A program made the position numbers and the translations under genes. From Chryseobacterium fluminis (lineage in GTDB: Bacteria; Bacteroidota; Bacteroidia; Flavobacteriales; Weeksellaceae): a DNA stretch of 64,000 nt. Where the stretch lies: the NCBI RefSeq assembly GCF_026314945.1, contig NZ_CP111121.1, positions 4,960,001 through 5,024,000 of the forward strand, in the 5' to 3' direction. The notes under the pieces were generated by a model. That model was not told the DNA's origin. It saw only the letters and a program-made list of their open reading frames with translations, and did no database searches. Below are positions 1 to 8,720 of this stretch, one piece after another. Positions within the stretch are counted from its first letter, which is position 1, and every line of letters begins with the position of its first letter.

Positions 1-91
1 AAGACATCACCTCATAATTCTCAGAAACCAGCAAAATTTCTAAAATATCTCTAATGTCTTCATTATCTTCAACTATTTGTATCTTTTTCAT
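1..91 (-). CDS. Response regulator receiver domain, N-terminal part (cut by window edge)
   Basis: Reading leftwards from an ATG at 91, the 30 visible codons begin MKKIQIVEDNEDIRDILEIL. This is the first beta strand of a CheY-like receiver followed by the acidic pair (E-D after IQIV) that coordinates magnesium. The phosphoacceptor Asp and any output domain lie outside the window. The gene is divergent from the bacteriophytochrome kinase, with about 308 bp between the starts, so it could be a response regulator for that light sensor. That pairing is inferred from position only. Confidence 0.75.
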   Translation of the reverse strand, partial: MKKIQIVEDNEDIRDILEILLVSENYEVMS

Positions 92-399
92 ACTTACTTT
101 TATCAATTTTCACACCAAATGAGATTCTTTCATATCCTTATTGATAAATATGATACAATATTTATTTTAGTTATAAGACCAATATGATTTTAAAAATATT
201 TTTACGCTACCGATATTAACTATTGAATAGCATTTACGATTACTTTTAAAATAAAAATAAATCTCTAGACGATTAATAAAATCAATAACTGTTTTCAGGA
301 GACAATTTATTCATAGAGAATACTATTTTTGTAACCGAATATATTTTAATTAAAGACATACTTAGCAAAAAACCTCAAATTCCAATATTTTGAACGAAA
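92..399. promoter_or_regulatory. Divergent intergenic region with a putative promoter box
   Basis: This AT-rich spacer separates the receiver gene from the phytochrome kinase. On the plus strand, TATTTTTG at 324-331 fits the Bacteroidota -7 consensus TAnnTTTG and lies about 68 bp before the kinase ATG. No convincing -33 TTG partner at the usual spacing was found, so the box is only a candidate. Confidence 0.3.
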
Positions 400-2601
400 A
401 TGAATGAAGATGCTTTAGATCTGTGCAGCAGAGAACCTATCCATATTCCGGGATTTATCCAGTCCCATGGTTATCTTGTAATTCTAAATCCTGAACTTAA
501 CATAATTTATTGTAGCGATAATTTATACCAGCTTCATGATCATTTGCCTCAGGAATTATGCGGTATGCCTGTTTTGTCGATTAACATCCTTTTTGATAAA
601 GGCGAAAATGATAATTTTATACATGATTTTATCAAATTATCATGGCAGGGAAGATATTTTAAACCACTGAACCCTTATGTAGTGATGATTGAAGGTCAAA
701 ATTATAACATGGTTATCTCTTTATCAGGGGAAAATTATATTCTGGATTTTGAGCCTGAATTATCAGATCTATATTCCGATCCTCAAAATTTGATTGGGGC
801 TAGCTTGTCCCAGATGCTTGCTGATAAAAATATCAATGCTATTTTAGCAAATACGGTGACGCAAATAAAAAATATAATTGGGTATGACCGGATTATGATT
901 TATAAATTCCATGAAGATGGGCATGGTGAGGTGGTTGCGGAAGAAAAGGAAGAAATGTTTGACACGTGGCTTGGCCTGCATTATCCTGCATCGGATATTC
1001 CTAAGCAGGCACGGGAGCTGTATATCAAAAATCTTATCCGGTTAATTGCAGATGTAAATCAAACTCCTATAAGTATATCAGGTATAGAGAATATCCCTGC
1101 TGATCTAACCAACAGTACCTTAAGAGCAGTGTCACCTGTTCACATCCGTTACTTAAAAAACATGGGCGTAAGCTCCAGCTTCAGTGTATCCATTGTCGTT
1201 GATGATCAGTTATGGGGGCTTATTGCATGTCATAATTATACACCGCGGTTCATCAATTACAGACAACGAGAAACCGCTAAGCTTATCGGGCAGGTACTAA
1301 GTTCATGCGTAGGTCTGCGAAGCCAGGAAAAAATACAGAAGGAAAGTATGGAACTCCAGGTAGCAGTGATGGAAGTAACACGTAACCTCTTAAGCAGTTC
1401 GAAGATAGAAAGTTTTATAGAAGATAGTGCCGATGTGATCCTTCCATGTTATAAAGCTTCAGGCATTGCTTTTATTTTTGAGGGTAAAGTTTATGCATCC
1501 GGTAATGTTCCTGATGATGATAGAATAATGAAAATCGGAGCGTTTCTGGAAAATAGCCAGCAAGATGTTATTGTTTCAACTGACTGCAAATCAGACTTTC
1601 CCAATATAGATATGTGTAGCAGTAATTTTGCGGGTCTTCTGGCTTGTCGTCTTACTGCCGACCTTAAAGATTGCTTGATCCTGTTCAGAACCGAAATTTC
1701 ACTCACCGTACGGTGGGCTGGTGATCCTGCAAAAATTGTCCATTATGACAAAACGGGCCAACCTTTTATATCACCCAGAAATTCTTTTGAGCAGTGGTCT
1801 CAGGAGGTTCAGGGCAGAGCAGAAGACTGGTCGGAAAATGAGAAAAGGACCCTGCTGGAGATTAGGGACGAGATCAATTTTGCTATAGGAAGAAAAATTT
1901 CCGAGTTAAGAATACTCAATGAAAAGCTTAGGGATGCTTATGCGGAACTAGACACTTTTGCCTACACGGTTTCGCACGATCTGAAAACGCCTCTGACGGC
2001 TATCAAAGCTTTTGCAGAGTTAATCGGCAGAAAAACATCAGAAATGGATATTCTGAGAATGTCCGATAAAATCGTAGATAATTCCGACAGGCTTCACCAG
2101 ATGATTACAACGGTTCTGGAATATTCCAAAGTCGGGCAGCAGTATATCAAGAAGCAGACCATTGATATGACATTACTGATTGATGAAATCAAAGGGCAGC
2201 TTATCATTAATCCTATTAATGAAAAACTCCAGCTGAATGTTTTTTCAACGCCGGATATTGAAGGGGATCCTGTTCTAATCTTTCAGGTTTTTCTAAATGT
2301 GATTGAAAATGCAGTTAAGTATTCTCATTTAACGGAAGCTCCTAAAGTATCGGTAAAAGGTTATGCTCAAAATAATGAAATTGTATATGAAATCACAGAC
2401 AATGGAATTGGAATGAATGAGGAGCAGCAGTCAAAAATTTTTGGACTTTTCAGCCGCGCCAATAACGTTTCAGAATTTGAAGGCAGTGGAGTAGGGCTTG
2501 CTACAGTAAAAAAAATCATGAACAGACATGATGCAACGATTAATGTAAAGAGTGTAGAGCGACAAGGAAGTAATTTTATTTTGAAATTTCCTTTTGAGTA
2601 G
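400..2601 (+). CDS. Bacteriophytochrome sensor histidine kinase
   Basis: A 733-residue red/far-red light sensor of the biliverdin-binding type. Domains in order: PAS (about 10-120), GAF (about 145-310), PHY (about 320-495), HisKA (about 510-580) and HATPase (about 610-730). Cys9 in LCSREPIHIPG occupies the usual biliverdin-attachment position. The GAF carries the PASDIP signature (196-201) and a conserved His in PVHIRYL. The PHY tongue has RWAGDP and PRNSFEQW. The phosphoacceptor is His526 in VSHDLKTP, with ATP-lid motifs NVIENAVKY, DNGIGM and GSGVGLAT. The start at 400 gives the short N-terminus before Cys9 that is normal for the family. No heme oxygenase is in the window, so biliverdin must be made elsewhere. 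A likely partner is the divergent receiver at 1-91. Confidence 0.95.
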   Translation: MNEDALDLCSREPIHIPGFIQSHGYLVILNPELNIIYCSDNLYQLHDHLPQELCGMPVLSINILFDKGENDNFIHDFIKLSWQGRYFKPLNPYVVMIEGQNYNMVISLSGENYILDFEPELSDLYSDPQNLIGASLSQMLADKNINAILANTVTQIKNIIGYDRIMIYKFHEDGHGEVVAEEKEEMFDTWLGLHYPASDIPKQARELYIKNLIRLIADVNQTPISISGIENIPADLTNSTLRAVSPVHIRYLKNMGVSSSFSVSIVVDDQLWGLIACHNYTPRFINYRQRETAKLIGQVLSSCVGLRSQEKIQKESMELQVAVMEVTRNLLSSSKIESFIEDSADVILPCYKASGIAFIFEGKVYASGNVPDDDRIMKIGAFLENSQQDVIVSTDCKSDFPNIDMCSSNFAGLLACRLTADLKDCLILFRTEISLTVRWAGDPAKIVHYDKTGQPFISPRNSFEQWSQEVQGRAEDWSENEKRTLLEIRDEINFAIGRKISELRILNEKLRDAYAELDTFAYTVSHDLKTPLTAIKAFAELIGRKTSEMDILRMSDKIVDNSDRLHQMITTVLEYSKVGQQYIKKQTIDMTLLIDEIKGQLIINPINEKLQLNVFSTPDIEGDPVLIFQVFLNVIENAVKYSHLTEAPKVSVKGYAQNNEIVYEITDNGIGMNEEQQSKIFGLFSRANNVSEFEGSGVGLATVKKIMNRHDATINVKSVERQGSNFILKFPFE

Positions 2602-2736
2602 TTTTTTAAAAATTAATCGTATCTAAACAAATCTCAAAAAAACGATTGTTTATAAAATGTCAAATGTTCGAGTAACTATCCTTTGCTTTGGAATTAAAAT
2701 CTATCGGATATTGTTGTATAATTGTAAATACTCTAT

Positions 2737-3105
2737 TTATTTTCTGAATCTGCTGATGATGATCCAGGCGAGCGAACATATTAGGATGCCCGGAAGGACT
2801 GCGTAGATGGGGAGCCAAACTAAAAGTAAGCCGCTGGTAGATGATTTTGAAGCCAGATTGCTAATGTCAAAATACCACATAATTTGTGCTATAAGCGGAA
2901 ATAGCAACAATATCAATATTGCGAGAATATAGCAGATAAATGCTGCAGTATCAGATGGCTTTATGTTCTTAAAAACTGTAAGTTGAAAGATGTAAAAAAT
3001 AGCTATCGGAAACAATTGATACAAGGCAAAATAATTGAAACCCAAGACCAGAAAAGCCACAGCGGCACATGATAGACATAGTATAAGTGCAGTGATATTA
3101 TTCAT
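2737..3105 (-). CDS. Small four-helix membrane protein, unknown function
   Basis: About 122 residues starting MNNITALI. It is almost entirely hydrophobic, with four predicted transmembrane stretches (about 4-22, 25-45, 57-78 and 97-117) separated by short polar loops, and it ends in basic SRFRK. The ATG at 3105 is preferred over the upstream in-frame TTG. No family is recognised. It stands alone, convergent with the phytochrome gene. Confidence 0.6.
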   Translation of the reverse strand: MNNITALILCLSCAAVAFLVLGFNYFALYQLFPIAIFYIFQLTVFKNIKPSDTAAFICYILAILILLLFPLIAQIMWYFDISNLASKSSTSGLLLVWLPIYAVLPGILICSLAWIIISRFRK

Positions 3106-3379
3106 TATCAAATATAAGTATATATTTTTTTTACGTACTATTCAACCAATCTTAAATTCAGGTATGCATATCCAATTGCAATATGGATGGAAAGCAGGCA
3201 AAGGTTTAGGAGGAATGGTGATATTGTTAAGATTGCATTACAGCAAAAAAAGAAAGTCTATCATATAGATCCAGAAAATTCTATAGGACTTTATATCAGA
3301 TTAATATGTTGTATGATTTTAATATTTCTATAAAAATTTTAGTTAATTTTACGGATACAAATCATAATAATAATTACAT

Positions 3380-5236
3380 ATGAAAAAATATTTATTACCA
3401 GCCTTTTTGTTGTTGGCCTTATACTCAAATGCTCAGGTGGGAATTAACAATGTAGTTCCAAAAGCTACGTTAGACATCTCTGTCATTAACAGCAATACGC
3501 CGGCCAATACAGACGGACTGCTCATTCCCCGGATTAATTCGTTTCCGGTGACTAATCCAACGGCGGATCAAAACAGCATGTTGGTGTATTTAAGCTTACC
3601 GACACCCGCGGGATCACCATTCGGTGCAAATTCTCCGGGATATTACTACTGGAACTTCCCTCAGTTAACCTGGGTTCCGTTAAATAATTCCGGATCGGTC
3701 TGGCTCATCAATGGCAACAGTTCCACAGTAGACGGTACGAACTTTTTAGGGACCATTGACAATACTCCGCTGAACTTCAGAATCAATAACGAACGGTCCG
3801 GAAGAATAAGTACGATACAGACTTTCTTCGGATACAGATCCGGCAATAGTGACACCGGCAATAATAATGCAGGAATCGGCGACAATGCCTTATATGCTAA
3901 TATTACGGGAAATAATAATGCTGCTTTCGGTTCAAGCACATTATCCAATAATACTACCGGAAGCGAAAATGTGGCGGTCGGAAGGAATGCTTTGAGCCAA
4001 AATACAACAGCTTCCGGAAATACGGCAGTCGGGTTTGAAGCCTCCTATTCCAATGCTGTTACCGGCGGAAATGTATCCGTAGGCTATCAGGCTCTGAGAA
4101 ACAACACAACCGATTCCAATACGGCTATAGGATACCAGGCTTTAACCGGAAATGTATCCGGCAGCGCCAATACGGCCATCGGGCGAGGGACTTTAAGTGC
4201 TAGCGGTAACGGGAGCTCCAATACGGCCGTCGGCAAGGAATCCATGCAGAATAATACCTCCGGAGAGAATAACAGTGCGGTAGGCATCCAGTCTCTGCGA
4301 AGCAATACTACCGGAAATGACAATACAGCAACCGGCGCTTTTGCGCTCTACTCCAATACGAGTGGTACCAACAACTCGTCTTATGGAATCAATTCCATGA
4401 GATCTACCATTACCGGAGGCAGCAATACAGGGATGGGTAAAGAAGCCATGTATAATAATACCACAGGAAATGGCAATGTAGCCCTGGGGTTTGCCTCTAT
4501 GTATGCCAATATTGATGGTAACGATAATGTAGCTGTAGGTACAGATGCCGGAAGAGACAACTCATCAGGATCAGGGAACGTGGCAATAGGCCATGACGCT
4601 TCCCGCATCAATACTTTAGGCAGCTGGAATGTGGCCGTAGGTAATCTGGCCCTTTACAATAATATAAATGGCAACAATAATACCGCGCTGGGTAATAGTG
4701 CCGATGTTACAGCTGCCAATATCAGCAATGCCACTGCGATCGGGAACGGAGCGAAGGTCAACATTTCCAATAAAGTAAGAATCGGTAATGAGAATGTCAC
4801 GGTGATTGAAGGTCAGGTAGCGATGTCGGTGGCCTCAGACAGAAGATATAAAGAAAAAATAGCTCCGATACCATTGGGGTTAGACTTCATCAACCAGCTT
4901 GAACCTGTAGAATATATTAAAAAAAATGATCCCGAAAAGCGGATGGAATGGGGACTGATTGCCCAGGACCTTGAAAATATACTGGGTAAGAATAATTACA
5001 AAAACGCAGCCATTATCAATAACGGACGATCGGATAATGATTTTCTTTCGGTACGGTATAATGATCTTTTTGCCCCGATTATCAGAAGTATTCAGGAATT
5101 ATCTGAATCAGACAAAAAAAATGAAAAACTGGAAAAAATTATTAATGAGCAGGAGTTAAAAATCAGGGACCTAAATTTAAAACTTGATCTTTTAGAGAAA
5201 AAAATTAATCAGATGACTTCTTCTGGAGTTCTTTAA
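3380..5236 (+). CDS. Secreted head-repeat surface protein with C-terminal S74 chaperone domain
   Basis: A 618-residue protein with a signal peptide ending SNAQVGIN, typical of Bacteroidota exported adhesin-like proteins. Residues about 150-470 are short repeats of the type GNNNxAxGxxAL, xNTTGxxNxAVG and GxxAxxxN. They resemble trimeric autotransporter head or Hep/Hag beta-roll repeats. The C-terminus (about 480-618) begins SDRRYKEKIAPI, the start of the peptidase S74 intramolecular chaperone domain of phage tail spikes, and ends in a coiled coil. The region before the repeats (VGINNVVPKATLDIS) resembles N-termini common in flavobacterial fibre proteins and in the lectin-domain proteins at 32944-34869. 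A trimeric surface fibre or adhesin is inferred. No type IX C-terminal signal is visible. Confidence 0.85.
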   Translation: MKKYLLPAFLLLALYSNAQVGINNVVPKATLDISVINSNTPANTDGLLIPRINSFPVTNPTADQNSMLVYLSLPTPAGSPFGANSPGYYYWNFPQLTWVPLNNSGSVWLINGNSSTVDGTNFLGTIDNTPLNFRINNERSGRISTIQTFFGYRSGNSDTGNNNAGIGDNALYANITGNNNAAFGSSTLSNNTTGSENVAVGRNALSQNTTASGNTAVGFEASYSNAVTGGNVSVGYQALRNNTTDSNTAIGYQALTGNVSGSANTAIGRGTLSASGNGSSNTAVGKESMQNNTSGENNSAVGIQSLRSNTTGNDNTATGAFALYSNTSGTNNSSYGINSMRSTITGGSNTGMGKEAMYNNTTGNGNVALGFASMYANIDGNDNVAVGTDAGRDNSSGSGNVAIGHDASRINTLGSWNVAVGNLALYNNINGNNNTALGNSADVTAANISNATAIGNGAKVNISNKVRIGNENVTVIEGQVAMSVASDRRYKEKIAPIPLGLDFINQLEPVEYIKKNDPEKRMEWGLIAQDLENILGKNNYKNAAIINNGRSDNDFLSVRYNDLFAPIIRSIQELSESDKKNEKLEKIINEQELKIRDLNLKLDLLEKKINQMTSSGVL

Positions 5237-5290
5237 TAAAATATCAAAAGATTAATTATAACCTTTAAAAATGATTAAAATTGACAATTT

Positions 5291-5440
5291 GTGAAAAAGG
5301 AAGCTCTATATTTTAGCAATAGTATAAATATTTATACTATTGCTAGCTTTCTTTTCTAAACATGAAAAGGAGTCAAAGTTGGAATCTTGGAAGTAAATAG
5401 ATCGATAACCTGTGGATACAACTATAATTTCTTATGGTAA
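5291..5440 (+). pseudogene. Degenerate small-gene module, copy 1
   Basis: A decayed short reading frame starting near GTG at 5291 (KKEALYF) and ending near 5440 (VNRSITCGYNYNFLW), with frame changes between. It aligns by eye to the remnants at 6634-6779 and about 20896-21018. Shared traits are a short Lys-rich start, a hydrophobic stretch, a KVxGxxxxNRSI-like block and a downstream CTCACAAAACGAT-type motif. The ancestral product was probably a membrane-anchored or secreted protein of 50 or more residues. Function is unknown. Confidence 0.4.
5315..5344. repeat. Perfect 30-bp palindrome
   Basis: The segment from AGCAATAGTATAAAT to its exact complement is fully self-complementary, with no unpaired loop. 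It lies about 80 bp after the head-repeat gene, and further partial pairing (GGAAGCT with AGCTTTC) flanks it, followed by a T-rich run. It could act as a terminator for the 3380-5236 gene, or it could be a cruciform or recombination relic, since it sits inside the degenerate module. Confidence 0.55.
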
Positions 5441-5758
5441 TTAAAAATCTCACAAAACGATGCAAATTGTTAGTTTGAGATGAAATGTATCCAATTTTAT
5501 AATATGAAACATAAAATTACAATAGTCGAAGAGATTTCATCATATTACGCTTTGAGATGATACAAACCAGCAGCATTTTGAAGTGAGGATGTTCTTTTAA
5601 TCCCCATGAACATAGGTTTAGAAGTGCGATTATGTGATCTTTTTGGATAAGATGGGAAAGCGAGATATTCAAAGATTCTAAAACGGGTGTAAAATCTTAT
5701 TTTACTCATTAATATGTGATAAAGCAGTTGAGATAAGCACCCCACAAGGTGAAAAATA

Positions 5759-5782
5759 AAAACCTCTCAGAGGCGAGAGGTT
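5759..5782 (-). terminator. Hairpin after the DUF5648-like gene (cassette hairpin R1)
   Basis: AACCTCTC pairs with GAGAGGTT around a short loop, about 22 bp beyond the stop codon of the minus-strand gene at 5804-6373. It is followed on the plus strand by ACGAATGATGAA. Similar hairpin plus ACAAATGATGAA units occur at 11252, 20609 and 21862. Confidence 0.55.
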
Positions 5783-5803
5783 AACACGAATGATGAATTA
5801 GGT

Positions 5804-6373
5804 TTATTTAGCATAGAAGAATATACCTTCGTATACCCATCCGTTACCACCTGCCCCTAATTCATTCCAATTAGTTGTATACAAATGTCCATGTTTTGAA
5901 GGTCTATAATACCTATAAACTGGTGTAGCATCGGAACCATAAGCATATCCTATTAATTCCGTTTGCTGATAGCCCTGTGCCACAACCGCAGGAATGTCAT
6001 GGGCGAAAATTATAATATTATCTCCATTTCCTGGATGAGTCATGCTATAAAGAGGATCTATATGACCTAATCCAGACTCTCCTGCCAAAATAAACGCAGT
6101 TCCTTCATCTCTCCATCCAAGCGACGGAAATCCAGGCGGCAAGTGATTAGGTGAGCCAAAGTAATGCTTCATCAATTTATTGCTGTAATAACGTGTGATA
6201 ACTTTTTCCCAAGTTTTAGATGCTTCACCTCCTTTATCAGATTTATTGTTAAGTTTTGTCTCATTTTGAACTTGGATTTCAGAATTATCTCTATCACAAG
6301 AATAAATAGTTAAAGCACATATTGAAGCGAAAAGTAGTTTTTCATAGTTATAATAGTTTTTAGTTCGATGCAA
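5804..6373 (-). CDS. Putative lipoprotein with a DUF5648-like C-terminal repeat; start region frameshifted
   Basis: The open frame encodes up to 189 residues. A hydrophobic segment (KLLFASICALTIYSC) ends in a lipobox-like SC, so the mature protein is probably membrane anchored. The C-terminus PVYRYYRPSKHGHLYTT...GWVYEGI matches the DUF5648 pattern found in secreted proteins. The natural start looks damaged: the ATG at 6345-6343 is followed by five A residues and reads out of frame as MKNYFS. A sixth A would give the normal MKKLLFASICALTIYSC. So the gene is either a recent frameshift, a sequencing error in a homopolymer, or uses the upstream in-frame ATG at 6373 without a proper signal peptide. 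Catalytic function is unknown. Confidence 0.6.
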   Translation of the reverse strand: MHRTKNYYNYEKLLFASICALTIYSCDRDNSEIQVQNETKLNNKSDKGGEASKTWEKVITRYYSNKLMKHYFGSPNHLPPGFPSLGWRDEGTAFILAGESGLGHIDPLYSMTHPGNGDNIIIFAHDIPAVVAQGYQQTELIGYAYGSDATPVYRYYRPSKHGHLYTTNWNELGAGGNGWVYEGIFFYAK

Positions 6374-6480
6374 TTATACGAAAATGATAATAATATATCC
6401 AAATTTATTTATAGGCTGTCTAAAAATTAAATTGAGACTAAAATACTAAAGCGGACAATACCTAAGGTTTAGTTCAACAC

Positions 6481-6576
6481 GGTATTGCCGAAGTTTTTGT
6501 CTTTAGCTTTTGTTATATTAGAACTGAGGTATTTCTTTTAAGCTTAGTGCTAAAAAGTCCACCTTCGGCAATAACC
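6481..6576. repeat. Imperfect inverted repeat pair around a 70-bp spacer
   Basis: GGTATTGCCGAAG at 6481-6493 is mirrored by CTTCGGCAATAACC at 6563-6576 with one extra base. The spacing and GC-richer arms in AT-rich surroundings could mark the ends of a lost mobile element. No transposase remnant was seen between them. Confidence 0.3.
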
Positions 6577-6633
6577 AAACCATTATCCATAGATATAACT
6601 CATCTTAAAAAACGATTACAGAATAAATAATTT

Positions 6634-6779
6634 ATGAAAAAAAGAAGCTTTATATTCTCGCAATAATCGCAGTAATCATCATATTTCTGACTTTTGTTAC
6701 TAAGTATGAAAAGAGAAAGGTGGTGGGAACCTGGGGAATGAATAGGTCTATTGAACAGGGATGTAACTTTGGCTTCTAA
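6634..6779 (+). pseudogene. Degenerate small-gene module, copy 2
   Basis: It begins ATGAAAAAAAGAAGC and, after a shift of frame, reads a clear membrane helix (LYILAIIAVIIIFLTF) followed by KYEKRKVVGTWGMNRSIEQG and a stop at 6777. This is the best preserved of three related remnants and suggests a protein of about 50 residues with one transmembrane segment and a short exported or cytoplasmic tail. A CCCAAAGAACGAT motif lies just downstream, right before the NUMOD4 gene. Confidence 0.4.
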
Positions 6780-6839
6780 TGAAATTATTTCGCTAATTAT
6801 CCCAAAGAACGATATTTTCGCAAAAAAAATTCTCAACTG

Positions 6840-8011
6840 ATGCAACTACCTCTAGAATTGGAAGACCAATACGTGAAAGAAATCCTATATAATACTGACC
6901 TGGATGATCTTCCGGGTGAAGAATGGAAAGTAATTCAGGATATTGAAAACTATGCAATCTCTAATCTTGGAAGGGTAAAAAGCCTGGAGCGGCTGACTCC
7001 AATGGCCAATGGAGGCTTTCGTAAGGATGGGGAAAGAATTATCAGACTAAGTTTTGTAAAATACTTTAACGGTTATCTTCAGCGTACTTTCTATCATGTG
7101 TTTTGTGGATTTTCCCTTGAAGGTAAGAAGTTTCGTAGGTCGGTTGCCCGCCTTGTTTATTATTATTTTGTTGAGAAATTTAATATGAATGATCAGCATA
7201 TAGCTATTTCCTATGGTGATACTAATTCTCTTCATCTGAACTATAATAATTTAGAACTACTTTCCATTAGTGAATTAAACCGTAAGAAATTTCGTGAAAA
7301 AAGGGCTAGTCATGTTAAGCGGGCTGTTAATCAATATACCGTGTATGGTGAACAACTTTCTAATTTTAAAAGCATTAGTGCTGCCAGTAAAGCCATAGGA
7401 ACCAGTGCAGGCGGTATACTGTCTGTGTTGAAAAAAAGAAGTTTTACAGCAGGAGGTTTCCGGTGGTTTCATGATGATTATATACCTGAGAAAAAAGATT
7501 TTTTAACGTTCAAAAAAAATAAAACTTTACATAGTAAAGAAATTCTTAATTTTTCCTTATGGGAAAAATTAGGCAAACCTGATATCGATTCAATGCATCC
7601 CCCTGCCTGTATAAATTTATCCCTTATCAATCTTCCAGGGGAGCAATGGAAGAAATACCGGATTTTAAAGGTCAGTATATCATCTCTAATAGAGGGAGGG
7701 TTAAGCGCATAAATGGTTGGGCATATATCAGCAGGAGTAAAATCTTTGTAGAAGAAAAGATGATGCCTCTTAAAATAGTAAATTCTTTAAGTAAAAATCT
7801 CCATTTGAGTGTCAATCTAAGGAAAAACGGCCGCAATGTCAATATGTCAGTCTCCCGTTTAATGTATTATTGTTTTATTCAGGAATTTGATCTTAATGAC
7901 AGAAGTCTTGTCATTAACAACTTTAATGAGCCAAAATGGGATATCAACCCTATAAAACTCTCACTTATTACAATTTATTCTTCAACTCATCCAGAATTGC
8001 AGGGTAAATAA
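6840..8011 (+). pseudogene. NUMOD4/NUMOD1 HNH-like protein broken by a frameshift
   Basis: The first frame (6840-7712) holds an N-terminal NUMOD4 motif (LPGEEWKVIQDIENYAISNLGRVKSL), a central region resembling the HNH-linked segment (VARLVYYYF...LHLNYNNLELLSISE) and a NUMOD1-like helix-turn-helix (NQYTVYGEQLSNFKSISAASKAIG). It then starts a second NUMOD4 (LPGEQWK), which breaks near 7650. The repeat resumes in another frame (EIPDFKGQYIISNRGRVKRI, to 8011). One missing G in TGGAAGAAATACC explains the break. The central segment lacks the usual NHxDxN catalytic residues, so even an intact protein may bind DNA without cutting it. NUMOD modules are known from homing endonucleases and related phage or accessory proteins. 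Confidence 0.7.
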
Positions 8012-8327
8012 TTAAATTTAATTAATCCTGTTTTTGAAATGGTCTAAATGCCTTTCTATTTATTTTAAAAAAAAGATGTATTTGATGTAAAAATACTGGT
8101 CACTTTGGATTGAAACTCGGTTGTTAGTATTATTGCAATTTTTACAGTTACCCAGGAAAGGGCATACAAGGTTTTAAGCGGTCTAATTCGCAAGATAAAA
8201 GCATAGCAATTTCATTATTTCAAATTTATTTACTCTGAGAATTCCAGAGATTTTTATTTTGAATTCTTGTATTAATCAAATTATTTGTTTAAATTCACTC
8301 TATTATAAAATACTAATAATCAATATT
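8012..8327. other. Non-coding spacer
   Basis: About 316 bp of AT-rich sequence between the broken NUMOD4 gene and the double-glycine peptide gene. No gene, RNA or strong hairpin was recognised. Confidence 0.4.
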
Positions 8328-8483
8328 ATGGAAAATTTACGAAAAATTACGAGATCTGGATTAAGAGAAATTCAGGGAGGAGTTGAAACATGTATTCAAA
8401 ATTGTCTTCAAGAAGGATATAGAAAATGTTGTTTAAAAGGAAAGCCTTATATATGCATATCGGATAATCAAGTGTGCGCATAA
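8328..8483 (+). CDS. Cysteine-rich double-glycine leader peptide (bacteriocin-like)
   Basis: A 51-residue peptide. Residues 1-18 (MENLRKITRSGLREIQGG) match the double-glycine leaders of flavobacterial bacteriocin-like peptides: a Met-x-x-Leu-x-Lys-Ile/Leu start, alternating hydrophobics and a terminal GG. C39-type peptidase-transporters cleave after the GG. The 33-residue core carries six cysteines (ETC, QNC, KCC, YIC, VCA), enough for three disulfides or for other thiol modification. The ATG at 8328 is chosen over an upstream TTG because it places the leader exactly at the start. A rho-independent terminator follows at 8501. No transporter, modification enzyme or immunity gene is adjacent. 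An antimicrobial or signalling role is inferred. Confidence 0.75.
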   Translation: MENLRKITRSGLREIQGGVETCIQNCLQEGYRKCCLKGKPYICISDNQVCA

Positions 8484-8500
8484 AATAAGTTGAATAAAAA

Positions 8501-8530
8501 AGATCATCAGTCCAATCTGATGGTTTTTTT
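8501..8530 (+). terminator. Rho-independent terminator of the double-glycine peptide gene
   Basis: ATCATCAG (8503-8510) pairs with CTGATGGT (8517-8524, one G-T pair) across a six-base loop, and seven T residues follow. It lies about 20 bp after the stop codon. Confidence 0.85.
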
Positions 8531-8720
8531 ATGAAAAAATTTCAGTCTTGCAGCAATGTTCATTTTCATTAAATCCTCTATAACAATTCTCATCATCAAG
8601 AGCTAATACTAATAATTGATTACTTCTAAATTGTGAATGTATAAATAGCAGTTTGCTGGATGTTTGGAGTATTATACAATTTTAAATATTCTTTTGCAAA
8701 TTGGAATCACATTTTATTGA

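Noticed and set aside
3900..4700. Regularly spaced short repeats that could be mistaken for a CRISPR array
   Set aside because: They are in-frame coding repeats of the head-domain fibre protein, vary in sequence, and have no conserved repeat-spacer structure.
5545..5745. Minus-strand 66-residue frame between the fibre and lipoprotein genes
   Set aside because: No start context, no recognisable domain, and the neighbourhood is decayed. It could be a scrap of a mobile element but cannot be supported.
6600..6845. Minus-strand frame ending at the NUMOD4 start
   Set aside because: It overlaps the degenerate small-gene module and shows no signal or family.
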